A stretch of DNA of 64,000 nt from Microbacterium azadirachtae (GCF_000956545.1 NZ_JYIT01000081.1:118642-182641), one strand, 5' to 3'. Shown: positions 32,265-45,584, counted from the stretch's first letter. The notes: generated by a model from the sequence alone, not told the origin. A program made the numbers and translations.

Positions 32265-33194
32265 CTAGGGCAGGGTGTGCCCCGCGGCCCGGAACAGCTC
32301 GTACCACTCCGCGCGGCTGAGCTCGACGTCCGCACCGTCGGCGGCCTCCTGGACGCGCGCGGGCGTGGTCGTGCCGAGCACCACCTGCATCCCTGCGGGA
32401 TGCCGGGTGATCCAGGCGGTCGCGATGCCGATCGGGGTGACCCCGTGCACGGCGGCGATCCGTTCGATCGCCGCGTTGAGCTCCGGGTAGGCGGGGTTGT
32501 CCAGGAAGACGCCCGTGAAGAAGCCCGCCTGGTAGGGCGACCATGCCTGGATCGTGATGCCGTTGATCCGGCAGTAGTCCACGATCCCGCCGCCGTCGCG
32601 CACGACGCTCTGCTCCAGCGCGGCCATGTTCGCCGCGATCGGCTGAGCGATGATCGGCGCGTGCGTGATCGACAGCTGCAGCTGGTTCGCGACGAGCGGC
32701 TGCGTGACGGCGGTCTTCAGCAGGTCGATCTGTCCCGGGGTGTGGTTGGAGACGCCGAAGGAGCGCACCTTGCCGGAGGCGTGCAGCTCGTCGAAGGCTC
32801 GGGCGACCTCCTCCGGCTCGACGAGGGCGTCGGGCCGGTGCAGCAGCAGCACGTCGATCCGGTCGGTGCGCAGCGCCTTCAGGGATCCCTCGACCTGGCG
32901 CATGATGTGCGCGTACGAGAAGTCGAACATGCCCTCCGCCGGGACGATCCCGCACTTGGTCTGCAGCGTGATCTCGTCGCGCTCCGCGGCCGACAGGCCC
33001 AGCGCCGCGCCGAACCGGTCCTCGCACACGTGCATCGCGCCGCCGTAGATGTCGGCGTGGTCGAAGAAGTCGATGCCGCTCGCGCGCGCGGTGTCGTACA
33101 GCTCGCGGATCTGGGCGTCCGTGCGGCCGTCGATGCGCATCATCCCGGCGACGACGGCGGGGGCGGATCCGGATCCGAATCGCACCTGCTTCAT
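32265..33194 (-). CDS. Aldo/keto reductase (YdhF-like)
   Basis: A 309-residue TIM-barrel reductase. The tetrad residues are D45, Y50, K80 and H119, within FFDHADIYGG, LQTKCGI and LLLHRPD. GVSNHTPGQIDLL and the C-terminal VLGTTTPARVQEA segment complete the cofactor site. The sequence is closest in pattern to YdhF-type oxidoreductases. Its ATG overlaps the DUF2252 stop by 4 nt, so it is translated from that gene's mRNA. Substrate unknown. Confidence 0.89.
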   Translation of the reverse strand: MKQVRFGSGSAPAVVAGMMRIDGRTDAQIRELYDTARASGIDFFDHADIYGGAMHVCEDRFGAALGLSAAERDEITLQTKCGIVPAEGMFDFSYAHIMRQVEGSLKALRTDRIDVLLLHRPDALVEPEEVARAFDELHASGKVRSFGVSNHTPGQIDLLKTAVTQPLVANQLQLSITHAPIIAQPIAANMAALEQSVVRDGGGIVDYCRINGITIQAWSPYQAGFFTGVFLDNPAYPELNAAIERIAAVHGVTPIGIATAWITRHPAGMQVVLGTTTPARVQEAADGADVELSRAEWYELFRAAGHTLP

Positions 33195-34609
33195 GATCTG
33201 CTCTCCTTCTGCGCAGCCTCCTGCGCGGTGCTCGGTGCGGCCTCCGCCGCGGCGTGGACGCCCGCTCGCGCCGTGAACGCGCGGTAGTCCGCGGCGGCCA
33301 GGTCGGCGTAGGCGTTGGCCCAGCCCACCAGCGTATCGGCGAGCCGTGCGCCCTTGCCCGCATAACCGGCGATCTGCGCCGCGGCGGGGGCCTGCGCGTG
33401 CGCGCGGGCGAGTGTGATCGCGCAGGCGACCGCATACTCGCGGTACCCCTCGTCCTCGATCTCGTCGGTGTCGATCGACCCCTTCATGTCGTGGAACTGG
33501 CGCACGTAGTAGTCGTCGGCGGCGCCCTTGATGTGCCCGAGGAACGGATCCGAGAACGCCTGCAACACTCGCTGCACGCCCACGACCCTGGCCCCCTCGC
33601 CGCCGTCGGCGATCCGCTGCTGCAGGTCGTCCGGCTGAGCGATCCCGCCGTACTCCACGAGCACGCTGCGCCCGGCCTCCTTCACCTGGAGCAGCAGCGG
33701 CTCCGCGTCGGCCGTGCCGAGCACCGCCAGATAGCAGCGCGTGCCGACGCTGCCGACTCCGACCACACGGCGGGCCACATCCCGCACCCGGTACTGACGC
33801 AGCAGGAGCTGGATGTCGACGTTCGCCGTCGCCGCGTACTCCGCGAAGGCGGTGTCGCTCACCTCGCGGATCTCCGGGTCGGCGTGCGTCATGACCGGCG
33901 GCTGCTCGATGAACCGCAGATGGCCGTCGTCGCCCCGCACCGTGAGCTTGCGCGCCGCGCGCGCCCCGGTACGCTTCTCCGCCGCGGAGATCGCCTTCTG
34001 CAGGGTGCGCTGCGAATCGACGTCGAGCCCCGTCCTGCTGGCCTCCGCGTCGAAGTGCGCGAAGTAGCGCTGCAGCGGATCCGCCCGCACCGCCGCGGTC
34101 AGCGCCCGCACGTAGGCCAGGACACTCTGCCGGGCCGCCGTATCGGCGAGCTCCTGCCCCCGGGTCTCGCGCGCTCCGATCACGACGCTGGCGACGAGTC
34201 GCTTCAGATCCCACTCCCACGGCGCCCATGCCGCCTCGTCGAAGTCGTTCAGGTCGAACAGCAGCGTGCGTTGCGGCGATGCGAAGAATCCGAAGTTGCC
34301 GATGTGCGCGTCACCGCAGGACGGCACGAGGATCCCGGTGTGCGGCTCCCGGGCGAAGTCCGCGGCCATGATCGCCGCCGTGCCGCGGAAGAAGGCGAAC
34401 GGGCTGGCCGCCATGCGCTCGGTGCGCAGCGGGATCAGCTCCGGCACGCGCGTGCGGTTCTGATGGTCGAGGATCGCGAGCGGATCTCGTCCGTCCGTGG
34501 TCAGGGCCGCCAGCTCCGCACGCGGGACGCGCGTGCGCGCCACGCGCCCCGCGGCGAGCCCTTCGGCCCGGGTGAGCATGCTGTCGCCGACGACGCTGGT
34601 TTCGGTCAT
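33191..34609 (-). CDS. DUF2252 protein
   Basis: A 472-residue soluble protein of the DUF2252 family, which resembles the aminoglycoside-phosphotransferase/kinase fold. Conserved features are MAASPFAFFRGTAAIMAADF, PSCGDAHIGNFGFFASP, LFDLNDFDEAAWAPWEWDLKR (a likely acidic active site) and the C-terminal YYVRQFHDMKGSID. No catalytic activity is established. GACAAT lies 5 nt before ATG 34609. First gene of a unit that continues with the aldo/keto reductase. Confidence 0.86.
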   Translation of the reverse strand: MTETSVVGDSMLTRAEGLAAGRVARTRVPRAELAALTTDGRDPLAILDHQNRTRVPELIPLRTERMAASPFAFFRGTAAIMAADFAREPHTGILVPSCGDAHIGNFGFFASPQRTLLFDLNDFDEAAWAPWEWDLKRLVASVVIGARETRGQELADTAARQSVLAYVRALTAAVRADPLQRYFAHFDAEASRTGLDVDSQRTLQKAISAAEKRTGARAARKLTVRGDDGHLRFIEQPPVMTHADPEIREVSDTAFAEYAATANVDIQLLLRQYRVRDVARRVVGVGSVGTRCYLAVLGTADAEPLLLQVKEAGRSVLVEYGGIAQPDDLQQRIADGGEGARVVGVQRVLQAFSDPFLGHIKGAADDYYVRQFHDMKGSIDTDEIEDEGYREYAVACAITLARAHAQAPAAAQIAGYAGKGARLADTLVGWANAYADLAAADYRAFTARAGVHAAAEAAPSTAQEAAQKESRS

Positions 34610-34755
34610 GGCTCATTGTCGCGCGGACGCCTCGGTCGTCGGAACGGCGCCGCGCCGGTTCGTTCGTTGCCCTGCGCACGGGATCGGGGGGAAGATCGCG
34701 GATGCACCAGTGAACGGCTGTCGTCCCCGGGGCGGCCACGACGAAAGGCATCGCA

Positions 34756-36327
34756 ATGAGCGATCAGATCCCGGGTCGACCCCGCGATCCCGAGGACGCC
34801 CTCGAGAACGAGCGCGAACTGACGGGCGACCGCCTCATGGCCGTCGAGGACTTCTCCAGCGAGGAGGCCGGCTACCACAAGGCGCTCAAGCCCCGGCAGA
34901 TCCAGATGATCGCGATCGGCGGCGCCATCGGCACGGGCCTGTTCATGGGGGCGGGCGGCCGCCTCGCCTCGAGCGGGCCGGCCCTGATCCTCGTCTACGC
35001 GCTGTGCGGGTTCTTCGCCTTCCTCATCCTGCGCGCGCTCGGCGAGCTGGTGCTGCACCGCCCCTCCTCCGGATCCTTCGTCTCCTACGCCCGCGAGTTC
35101 TACGGCGAGAAGGTCGCCTTCGTGAGCGGCTGGCTGTACTTCCTGAACTGGGCGATGACCTCGATCGTCGACGTGACCGCCGCCGCCCTGTACGTGAAGT
35201 TCTGGGCGCACTACTGGCCTCCGCTGCAGGCCGTGCCGCAGTGGCTCATCGCCCTCATCGCACTGGTCGTGGTGCTCTCGCTCAACCTCGTCAGCGTGAA
35301 GGTGTTCGGCGAGATGGAGTTCTGGTTCGCGATGATCAAGGTCGTGGCGCTCGTGGCGTTCCTCGTCGTCGGCACGGTCATCCTCATCCTGCGGGCGCCG
35401 ACCGACGTGGGCCCGACCGGCTTCTCGATCCTCGCCGAGCACGGAGGGCTCTTCCCGATGGGTCTGTTCGCGCCCCTCATCGCCATCTCCGGCGTGGTGT
35501 TCGCGTATGCCTCGATCGAGCTCATCGGCACGGCCGCGGGCGAGACGGCCGAACCCGCGAAGGTCATGCCCCGCGCGATCAACACGGTCGTCATCCGGAT
35601 CGCGATCTTCTACGTCGGCTCCATCCTGCTGCTGTCGCTGCTGCTGCCCTTCAGCACCTACAAGGCCGGCGAGTCGCCGTTCGTCACGTTCTTCTCGCAC
35701 CTGGGCGGCGCCGAGACCGGCGCGGTCGCCGGCTCCGTGATGAACTTCGTCGTGCTCACGGCCGCACTGTCCAGCCTCAACGCGGGCCTGTACTCGACGG
35801 GACGGATCCTGCGCTCGATGTCGGTCAACGGCTCGGCGCCCCGCTTCACCGCCCGGATGAGCCGCAACGGCGTGCCGTACGGCGGGATCCTGCTCACCTC
35901 GGTCATCACGCTCGCCGGTGTGGTGCTCAACGCGGTCGTCCCGTCGCAGGCGTTCGAGATCGTCCTCGAGGTCTCCGCGCTCGGCATCATCGGAGGCTGG
36001 GCGACGATCATCCTCTGCCAGCTCCGCCTGCACGCTCTGGCGAAGAAGGGCGTGCTGGAGCGTCCGTCGTTCCGGATGTTCGGCGCCCCGTACACCGGCT
36101 ACCTCACGCTCGCGTTCCTGGTCTTCGTGCTCGTCACGATGGGATTCACCGAGACCGGGCGCTGGGTGCTGCTCTCGCTCGTGGCGATCATCCCCGCGCT
36201 CATCGTGGGCTGGATCGCCGCGCGCAAGCGCATTCTCGCCGCCGCCGGCGAGCGCGAGGGCTACACCGGCATGCACCCCGTCCTGCCGCATCGCCAGGCG
36301 ACCGAGGCCCTGCGCGACGGGGACTGA
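34756..36327 (+). CDS. APC-family amino acid permease (GABA/asparagine-permease-like)
   Basis: A 523-residue transporter with 12 membrane segments and long hydrophilic ends. The signature [19 protein letters not shown] occurs early, followed by [30 protein letters not shown] and EIIGTAAGE-like [13 protein letters not shown], all typical of the amino-acid-transporter subfamily that includes GabP, AnsP and AroP. A GAAAGGC ribosome-binding site precedes ATG 34756. A promoter TTGCCC (34667-34672), 18 bp, GAAGAT (34691-34696) is plausible. The exact amino acid is not predictable. Confidence 0.88.
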   Translation: MSDQIPGRPRDPEDALENERELTGDRLMAVEDFSSEEAGYHKALKPRQIQMIAIGGAIGTGLFMGAGGRLASSGPALILVYALCGFFAFLILRALGELVLHRPSSGSFVSYAREFYGEKVAFVSGWLYFLNWAMTSIVDVTAAALYVKFWAHYWPPLQAVPQWLIALIALVVVLSLNLVSVKVFGEMEFWFAMIKVVALVAFLVVGTVILILRAPTDVGPTGFSILAEHGGLFPMGLFAPLIAISGVVFAYASIELIGTAAGETAEPAKVMPRAINTVVIRIAIFYVGSILLLSLLLPFSTYKAGESPFVTFFSHLGGAETGAVAGSVMNFVVLTAALSSLNAGLYSTGRILRSMSVNGSAPRFTARMSRNGVPYGGILLTSVITLAGVVLNAVVPSQAFEIVLEVSALGIIGGWATIILCQLRLHALAKKGVLERPSFRMFGAPYTGYLTLAFLVFVLVTMGFTETGRWVLLSLVAIIPALIVGWIAARKRILAAAGEREGYTGMHPVLPHRQATEALRDGD

Positions 36328-36432
36328 GGCTTTCACCGTCCTGCTCCCGCCGCGATGTCGGAGGCCCGGCGTAGCGTCGACCCCGACGGCGGATCCGCCG
36401 CCACGATTTCCCCACTCGAAGGAGCGTGCAGC

Positions 36433-36813
36433 ATGGACTGGAAGATCGAGCTCATCTTCGTGCCGGTCACCGACGTCGACCGTTCGAAGGAGTTCTACGA
36501 GCGGATCGGCTTCAACCCGGATCACGACCAGACGCCTTTCGACGGGCTGCGGTTCGTGCAGATGACGCCTCCCGGCTCGGCCTGCTCGATCGCGTTCGGC
36601 ACCAACCTCGGGATCGACCTCGAGCCGGGCAAGCAGAACACGATCCAGGTCGTCGTGCCCGACGCGGATGAGGCGCTCGCGCACCTGCGCGGACTCGGGG
36701 TGGAGGCGGAAGGCGTGGACGAGCTCGCGTGGGGTCGCTTTGTCACCTTCGCGGATCCCGACGGCAACCGCTGGACGCTTCAGCAGCTGCCGGATCGCAG
36801 CCAACAGGCCTGA
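36433..36813 (+). CDS. VOC-family (glyoxalase/bleomycin-resistance fold) protein
   Basis: A 126-residue single VOC module with two beta-alpha-beta-beta-beta units. It starts MDWKIELIFVPVTDVDRSKE, with FYERIGFNPDHD, GLRFVQMTPPGSACSIAFG, and RFVTFADPDGNRWTLQQ at the C-terminus. Metal-binding positions are partly conserved. A TAGCGT hexamer (36372-36377) and a GAAGGAGCG ribosome-binding site lie upstream, so this gene has a leader. Substrate unknown. It may be a glyoxalase-like lyase, a dioxygenase or a sequestering protein. Confidence 0.85.
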   Translation: MDWKIELIFVPVTDVDRSKEFYERIGFNPDHDQTPFDGLRFVQMTPPGSACSIAFGTNLGIDLEPGKQNTIQVVVPDADEALAHLRGLGVEAEGVDELAWGRFVTFADPDGNRWTLQQLPDRSQQA

Positions 36814-36907
36814 GTTCCGAGGCGGGCCGGGCACGCGCGCGGGTCCGCCTCGGAACCCTCCGCACGGCACCGCGCACAGAGGCGGCGGTCGGCGCTAGCG
36901 TTAGGAC

Positions 36908-38587
36908 ATGACCTCCCCGATCGACGCCTCTTCGACCTCCGCCTGGACCGAGCTCACCGCGCTGCGGGATGCGTTCTCCCCTGATCTGCGCGGCTGGTTC
37001 GCCGACGATGCGCAGCGCGTGGAGAGCCTGACGTTCGATCTGGCCGATCTGCGCGTCGATCTGTCCAAGAACCTCATCACGCCTGAGGTGCGCGCCGCCC
37101 TGGTGCGGCTCGCGGAGCAGACGGGTGTCGCCGAGCGCTTCGCCGCGATGCTCGAGGGCGTGCACATCAACACGACCGAGGACCGCGCGGTGCTGCACAC
37201 CGCCCTTCGCCGTCCCGCAGGAGCGTCTCCGGAGCTGGTCGTCGACGGCCAGCACGTGGACCACGACGTGCACGAGGTGCTCGACGCGCTCGGCGCCTTC
37301 GCCGACCGGGTGCGCTCGGGCGAATGGCGCGGCGTGACCGGCAAGAAGGTCACCCACGTCGTGAACATCGGCATCGGCGGATCCGACCTCGGGCCGGTCA
37401 TGGTCTACGAGGCGCTCAAGCCCTACGGCAGCGGGATCCAGGCACGGTTCGTGTCGAACATCGACCCGACGGACATGGCGGAGAAGACGGCGGACCTGGA
37501 TCCGGAGACGACGCTGTTCATCGTCGCGTCGAAGACGTTCACCACCCTCGAGACGCTGACCAATGCGCGACTGGCGCGCGACTGGCTCTGGGAGCGGCTC
37601 GGCGCCGCGGGCGTGGACGTGAGCACCGACGAGGCCCGCAGCACCGCGGTCGCGCATCACTTCGTCGCGGTCTCCACGGCGCTCGACCGGGTCGCCGCCT
37701 TCGGCATCGATCCCGCCAACGCGTTCGGCTTCTGGGACTGGGTCGGAGGCCGCTACTCCGTGGACAGCGCGATCGGGCTGTCGCTCGCGATCGCGTTCGG
37801 CCCCGAGGTGTTCCGCGACCTCCTCGCGGGCTTCCACGCCGTCGACGAGCACGTGCGGACCACTCCCCTGGAGCGCAACGTGCCGGTGCTCATGGGCCTG
37901 CTGAACGTCTGGTACACGAACTTCCTCGGCGCGCAGTCGCACGCGGTGCTGCCGTATGCGCAGCAGCTGAGCCGTTTCCCCGCCTACCTGCAGCAGCTCA
38001 CGATGGAGTCGAACGGAAAGTCGGTGCGCTGGGACGGCTCGCCGGTCACGACCGACACCGGAGAGGTGTTCTGGGGCGAACCGGGCACGAACGGGCAGCA
38101 CGCGTTCTACCAGCTCATCCACCAGGGCACGCGGCTGATCCCGGCCGATTTCATCGCCTTCGCGAACCCCGCCTATCCGCTCTCCGATGACGGTCGCGAC
38201 GTGCACGGGCTGTTCCTCGCCAACTTCCTCGCGCAGACCAAGGCGCTCGCCTTCGGCAAGACCGCGGCCGAGGTGGAGGCCGAGGGCACTACGGGCGCGC
38301 TGGTGGCCGCCCGGACCTTCCCGGGAAACCGGCCGACGACCTCGATCTTCGCGGACGCGCTCACGCCGGCCGTGCTGGGTCAGCTGATCGCACTGTACGA
38401 GCACATCACCTTCACGCAGGGGGCGGTCTGGGGCATCAACTCCTTCGACCAGTGGGGCGTCGAGCTGGGCAAGCAGCTCGCCCTGCAGATCGCGCCCGCC
38501 ATCGAGGGCGACCAGGATGCGATCGCGGCACAGGATCCCTCCACTCGCGCCCTGCTCGCCTACTACCACGAGCACCGGAAGGCCTGA
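36908..38587 (+). CDS. pgi: Glucose-6-phosphate isomerase
   Basis: A 559-residue cytosolic enzyme that interconverts glucose-6-phosphate and fructose-6-phosphate. [20 protein letters not shown], the phosphosugar-binding [44 protein letters not shown] and [12 protein letters not shown] are the family signatures in the expected order. The length matches the long bacterial/eukaryotic type. TAGCGT (36896-36901) lies 6 nt before the ATG. The next small gene starts 10 nt after the stop. Confidence 0.95.
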   Translation: MTSPIDASSTSAWTELTALRDAFSPDLRGWFADDAQRVESLTFDLADLRVDLSKNLITPEVRAALVRLAEQTGVAERFAAMLEGVHINTTEDRAVLHTALRRPAGASPELVVDGQHVDHDVHEVLDALGAFADRVRSGEWRGVTGKKVTHVVNIGIGGSDLGPVMVYEALKPYGSGIQARFVSNIDPTDMAEKTADLDPETTLFIVASKTFTTLETLTNARLARDWLWERLGAAGVDVSTDEARSTAVAHHFVAVSTALDRVAAFGIDPANAFGFWDWVGGRYSVDSAIGLSLAIAFGPEVFRDLLAGFHAVDEHVRTTPLERNVPVLMGLLNVWYTNFLGAQSHAVLPYAQQLSRFPAYLQQLTMESNGKSVRWDGSPVTTDTGEVFWGEPGTNGQHAFYQLIHQGTRLIPADFIAFANPAYPLSDDGRDVHGLFLANFLAQTKALAFGKTAAEVEAEGTTGALVAARTFPGNRPTTSIFADALTPAVLGQLIALYEHITFTQGAVWGINSFDQWGVELGKQLALQIAPAIEGDQDAIAAQDPSTRALLAYYHEHRKA

Positions 38588-38597
38588 GGGCGCGGCG

Positions 38598-38882
38598 GTG
38601 GGCGACGACGTCGAGATCGGCGCGCTCGCACTGAACGTCGCGATCCCGCCGGCGCTGCGGTGGGAGGACGAGCGGCGTGGTGAGCGCTTCGAGCTGCAGT
38701 CCCTGACCGTGAGGCTGCTCCCCGACGGGACGCTGGCGGCGAAGGCGTACGGTCGCCCCGTCGCCGGCGGACGCGGCGCCTACGTGTCGTTCCCGGTGCG
38801 GCGCTCCCCCGAGATCGACGCCCTCATCACGAGCGCGGCGACCGAGGCGGGTCGGCGCTGGGCCGCGCACCGCGGCCTGTGA
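38598..38882 (+). CDS. Small hypothetical protein downstream of pgi
   Basis: A 94-residue soluble protein starting at GTG 38598, ten nucleotides after the pgi stop, with GAGGG as a weak ribosome-binding site. The sequence is mixed beta/alpha (ALNVAIPPALRWEDERRGER, GRGAYVSFPVRR). I do not recognise a family. Its reading frame is open upstream into pgi, so the start is uncertain. Linkage suggests co-transcription with pgi. Confidence 0.5.
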   Translation: MGDDVEIGALALNVAIPPALRWEDERRGERFELQSLTVRLLPDGTLAAKAYGRPVAGGRGAYVSFPVRRSPEIDALITSAATEAGRRWAAHRGL

Positions 38883-38936
38883 CGACGCGGGATCGCATCC
38901 CTCGCCGCTGCGTCGCCCCGCCCGCTCCGCCGCTCC

Positions 38937-39143
38937 TCAGAGCAGTTCCTCGTCGTTCACCGGCCCGGTGCGACGACCGCGTCGCACGAGCAGCAGGATG
39001 AGGCTCAGCAGGAAGACGACCGCACCGGCGATCATCAGGATGTAGCCGACCAGATGCACGTCGATCCAGGTGACGTCGATGCGCAGCGCGAACTCCAGGA
39101 TCGCGCCGATGACGAAGAGGACGATGCCCACTCCCATACCCAT
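38937..39143 (-). CDS. DUF6458-type small membrane protein
   Basis: A 68-residue protein with two transmembrane helices (MGMGVGIVLFVIGAILEFAL; VGYILMIAGAVVFLLSLILL) joined by RIDVTWIDVHLV, and a basic cytosolic RRGRRTG tail. Length and motif match the DUF6458 family found in actinobacteria. The role is unknown. It converges with the small gene at 38598 and is divergent from the serine hydrolase gene. Confidence 0.83.
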   Translation of the reverse strand: MGMGVGIVLFVIGAILEFALRIDVTWIDVHLVGYILMIAGAVVFLLSLILLLVRRGRRTGPVNDEELL

Positions 39144-39321
39144 GAGGTTCTAGCCTCCGTTCCGCGGCCGGGTGCCGTCGACCCCTCACGCTAGGCGCGA
39201 CCCGATGCGCACGGCAGGGGCTTGACAACGGCACGACAGGTCTGGATCCGCCCCCTCCGCAAGAGCCTGCGATCCGCGGCGTCATAGGGTGGGCGGCAGG
39301 CCGGAGCGAGGGAGGACGAAG

Positions 39322-40422
39322 ATGACGTCACAGGTGCAGGAGATCATCGAGCGGCACGTCGCGCAGGGCACGGCGCCCGGGATCGTGGTCGCCGACGGCG
39401 ACGCCTCAGGGCGCCTCGACGTGGTCTCCGCCGGAGACTTCGGCGACGACGCCATCGTGCGCATCCAGTCGATGACGAAGCCGGTGCTCGCGGTGGCGAC
39501 GCTGCGTCTCGTGCAGGACGGACGACTCGACCTCGACGCGCCGGTCGAGCGCTGGATGCCCGAGCTGGCGGATCGGAGGGTGCTGCGCACACCCGACTCG
39601 GCGCTGGACGATGTCGTTCCCGCGACATCGCCGATCACCGTGCGGCACCTGCTGACGAACACCTCCGGGTACGGCATGACCACGACGCCGGGCCCTCTGC
39701 GCGACGCGATGGTCGCCAATCGCACGCAGGCGAGCCAGGAGGCCGTCGCCCTGGGCGCGCAGGACTGGCTCGACGCCCTGGCCGCGCTCCCGCTCATGTT
39801 CTCGCCGGGCGAGGGCTGGCGGTACCATCACTCCTTCGGCGTCCTGGGGATCCTCCTCGGCCGCGTGGTGGGGCGGTCGCTGGAGGAGCACCTCGCCGAG
39901 GACCTCTTCGAGCCCCTCGGCATGGTGGACACGGGATACACGGTCCCCCGACCGCAGGCGCACCGCCTCCCTGCCGCGTTCCGCCACGGCGAAGACGGCC
40001 CCCTGAGCCCGATCGAGCCCGCCGGGGACGGCTTCTACATGGCGCCGGCACCGTTCGACCTGAGCCACGCGGAGCTGGTCTCGACGGCGTCCGACTACGC
40101 CGCGTTCGCCCGCATGCTGGCTGCGGGCGGTCGCTTCGGGGATCGCCTCGTCGTCGAGCCACGCCTCCTCGACGAGATGCGGACCGACCGCATCCCTCCG
40201 CGCCTCAAGACGCCGGACAGCTTCTTCCCGGGTTTCTGGGACGGCATGGGGTGGGGATACGGCGTCGCCGTGCAGACGGAGGGCCCGCACCGGGGGCGCT
40301 ACGGATGGTCGGGCGGCCTCGGCACCGACGTGTACATCGATCCGGACGGATCGTTCCGGGTGATCCTGACCCAGATCGAGATGGGTCCGCAGGCGATGCG
40401 GCTCTTCACCGACCTCGCCTGA
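39322..40422 (+). CDS. Serine hydrolase of the beta-lactamase/PBP-like family
   Basis: A 366-residue class-C-like hydrolase. S50-M-T-K53 is the SxxK nucleophile motif, WRYHHSFGVLG carries the Tyr-containing second motif, and GWSGGLGTD replaces the KTG box. There is no signal peptide, so it is probably a cytosolic esterase or peptidase rather than a resistance enzyme. ATG 39322 follows a GGGAGGAC ribosome-binding site. The TAGGGT at 39285-39290 is a likely -10 with a short leader. Confidence 0.87.
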   Translation: MTSQVQEIIERHVAQGTAPGIVVADGDASGRLDVVSAGDFGDDAIVRIQSMTKPVLAVATLRLVQDGRLDLDAPVERWMPELADRRVLRTPDSALDDVVPATSPITVRHLLTNTSGYGMTTTPGPLRDAMVANRTQASQEAVALGAQDWLDALAALPLMFSPGEGWRYHHSFGVLGILLGRVVGRSLEEHLAEDLFEPLGMVDTGYTVPRPQAHRLPAAFRHGEDGPLSPIEPAGDGFYMAPAPFDLSHAELVSTASDYAAFARMLAAGGRFGDRLVVEPRLLDEMRTDRIPPRLKTPDSFFPGFWDGMGWGYGVAVQTEGPHRGRYGWSGGLGTDVYIDPDGSFRVILTQIEMGPQAMRLFTDLA

Positions 40423-40431
40423 CCACCGCGA

Positions 40432-41190
40432 CTATCCGATCGCGAGCAGTCGCCCGTCGCGATCCGCGGCGTCGAGCGCCGACTCGGCCGCGCGGCGGCC
40501 CTCCGCGATGAGCCGCGGCACGTCCTTCGTCACCCACTGCGCCATCCGCTCCATCTCGGGCTGGATGAGGATCACCGTGGGATCGGCGACGAGGTCCGCG
40601 GTGGCAGTGACCGTGCGCATCATGCGGACGTTCTCCCACTTCGCATGGAGCCGCACCACGATCGTGCGCTCCGCGCCGAGAGCGCGCGTCACCCTCTCCG
40701 GCACGTTGTCGATCATCCCGCCGTCGGCGAGCACGGCGCCGTCGCGCCGGACCGGGGGCAGCACGCCGGGCACGGCGATGGTCGAGCGCAGCGCCGTGCT
40801 GAGCGGTCCGCGGTCGAGGATCACGCCGCGCCGGGTGCGCAGATCGGTCGCATACGCGCCGAAGCGCCGCGGCAGCTCCTCGATCAGAGGATCGTGGCCG
40901 AGGATGCGGTGGATCGCGTCGGTCACCGCGTGGGTGTCGAGCAGTCCCCAGCGCGGCCGGAGCGACCACCGGGCGATCGCGCTCCAGCGGAACCGGCGCA
41001 CCGCGTGCTCGATCGCGTCGGCGCCGATCCCGGCGGCGTAGGCGGCGCCGAGCAGCGCTCCGGCGCTCGTGCCCGCGACGATGCCGGGGCGGATGCCGCG
41101 CTCGGCGAGCACCTGCAGCACTCCGGCCTGCGCAGCGCCGTAGGCGCCGCCGCCGCTGAGCGTGAGGCCGAGGGTCGGGTCGTCGGTCAC
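40432..41190 (-). CDS. Patatin-like phospholipase
   Basis: A 252-residue acyl hydrolase with a Ser-Asp dyad: S42 in GTSAG and D156 in ADGG. The oxyanion loop GGGAYGAAQAG is at 13-23. GTG 41190 is preceded by GGGAGAACC, with a TAGCGT -10 further upstream. Bacterial patatins hydrolyse membrane lipids or act as effectors. With no signal or effector partner here, a housekeeping lipase is most likely. It is convergent with the serine hydrolase gene, 9 bp between the stops. Confidence 0.86.
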   Translation of the reverse strand: MTDDPTLGLTLSGGGAYGAAQAGVLQVLAERGIRPGIVAGTSAGALLGAAYAAGIGADAIEHAVRRFRWSAIARWSLRPRWGLLDTHAVTDAIHRILGHDPLIEELPRRFGAYATDLRTRRGVILDRGPLSTALRSTIAVPGVLPPVRRDGAVLADGGMIDNVPERVTRALGAERTIVVRLHAKWENVRMMRTVTATADLVADPTVILIQPEMERMAQWVTKDVPRLIAEGRRAAESALDAADRDGRLLAIG

Positions 41191-41257
41191 GGTTCTCCCG
41201 TCGTGGGTGTTGCCGCGACGCTATCAGCAGGCGCCTTCGTGCACGCTGGGACAGGAA

Positions 41258-41291
41258 GGGCCCGGATCCGCGCGCAGGCGGATCCGGGCCC
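41258..41291 (-). terminator. Strong hairpin terminator after nrdF
   Basis: A perfect 14-bp inverted repeat, GGGCCCGGATCCGC and its complement, with a 6-nt loop, 17 nt beyond the nrdF stop. On the minus strand TTCCTGTCCC follows, a weak T-run. It would end the nrdHIEF transcript. Confidence 0.7.
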
Positions 41292-41307
41292 TCTCACGAA
41301 ATGCGAC

Positions 41308-44469
<3,162 letters not shown>

Positions 44470-44488
<19 letters not shown>

Positions 44489-44907
44489 CGTTCCAATCCG
44501 TCGCTCACGCGATCGACGTCGTCCTGTGTGCCGTAGATCTCAAGCCGGTACAAGTGGGGCACGTGGCACTTGCGGCTGATGATGTCACCGGCGGCGCAGA
44601 ACGCGTCGCCGAAGTTGGTGTTGCCTGCGGAGATCACTCCGCGGATGTGTCGCCGGTTTCGCTCGTCGTTGAGGAACCGGATGACCTGCTTCGGCACGGC
44701 GCCCTTCTCGACGCCGCGGCCCTGTCCCCCGCCGTAGGTCGGCGTGACGAGCACGAACGGCTCGTCGACGACGAGCGGCTCGTCCGTGCTGTGCAGCGGA
44801 ATCCGCCGCGCCGGAAGGCCGAGCTTCTCAATGAACCGGGCCGTGTTGCCCGAGATGCTCGAGAAGTAGACCAGCAGCGGCGCGACGGTCGCAGTGGCGG
44901 CGTTCAT
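44470..44907 (-). CDS. nrdI: Flavodoxin-like NrdI
   Basis: A 145-residue flavoprotein that supplies the oxidant for assembly of the Mn(III)2-tyrosyl cofactor in Nrd[18 protein letters not shown] is the FMN-phosphate loop, and [22 protein letters not shown] and [15 protein letters not shown] are family motifs. It follows nrdH after 34 nt and overlaps nrdE by 19 nt. Confidence 0.95.
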
Positions 44908-44941
44908 GAGATCGCCCCCTTCGACGGGCTCGGAGCCGGAG

Positions 44942-45175
44942 TTACGCCAGACGAGCGGCGAGCTCGTCGATCTTGTCGGGACGGAAGCCCGACCAGTGGT
45001 CCTCGTCGGTGACGACGACGGGCGCCTGCAGGTAGCCGAGCGACTTCACGTGCTCGAGCGCCGCAGCGTCCTCGGAGACGTCGTGGACTTCGTATTCGAT
45101 GCCCTTCGCGTCGAGCGCGCGGTAGGTCGCGTTGCACTGGACGCAGGAGGGCTTGGTGTAGACCGTGATGGACAT
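44942..45175 (-). CDS. nrdH: Glutaredoxin-like NrdH redoxin
   Basis: A 77-residue thioredoxin-fold electron donor for NrdE. CVQC follows TVYTKPS, and WSGFRPDKI near the C-terminus is the NrdH signature. The frame is open to 45277, but ATG 45175 is the conserved start. It is the first gene of the operon, about 64 nt downstream of a promoter overlapping NrdR-like boxes. Confidence 0.95.
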   Translation of the reverse strand: MSITVYTKPSCVQCNATYRALDAKGIEYEVHDVSEDAAALEHVKSLGYLQAPVVVTDEDHWSGFRPDKIDELAARLA

Positions 45176-45238
45176 GTGTTGCGCCTCTTCTTTCCCCTCA
45201 GAACCCGGCCGTCGGACAGGTGGCCCCGCCGGGAGTTC

Positions 45239-45288
45239 AATACTACATATAGGTGCGGACATTCGGGTCGACCACAAGGGCTAGTAGT
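45239..45288 (-). promoter_or_regulatory. nrd promoter with paired NrdR-box-like sites
   Basis: Box 1 contains ACTACATATAGGTG (about 45239-45256). Box 2 contains CCACAAGGGCTAGTAGT (45272-45288). Centres are about 33 bp apart, three helical turns, the arrangement known for NrdR sites. On the minus strand TTGTGG (45277-45272) and CTATAT (45253-45248) could be -35 and -10, so a repressor bound to both boxes would cover the promoter. Confidence 0.6.
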
Positions 45289-45301
45289 TACAACTGTGTA
45301 G

Positions 45302-45477
45302 TTTTCCACCGTATTCCACCGTTTGGCCACAGGTTCTCCACGCCTGTCTCCACAGCCCGAGAGGGCGCAGGCCGACCCGCGAGCCGCGATTTCCCGCGGG
45401 TCCGGAAGGCCCCGCTCGGATCCATCCACAGATGCGATGCTTCCTCGGGCCTCGGACATTCCCCAGGCTGTGGAATT
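45302..45477. other. Cluster of DnaA-box-like sequences upstream of nrdHIEF
   Basis: The gap between nrdH and the MFS gene (45176-45584) has no gene. Within it lie seven near-matches to TTNTCCACA: TTTTCCACC (45302), TATTCCACC (45312), TTGGCCACA (45323), TTCTCCACG (45334), GTCTCCACA (45346), CCATCCACA (45422), and AATTCCACA on the minus strand (45477-45469). DnaA control of nrd genes is known in other bacteria. Here it is only inferred. Confidence 0.35.
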
Positions 45478-45584
45478 CGCCCTTCGGCGTGTCGTCGGCG
45501 TGTCGTCGCCGGCCTCTCACCCGCGGCGGCGGGAGCGCCCTCCTCGACCTGCATCCGGCCTCGCGCGACCTGTAGCGTTGATCC

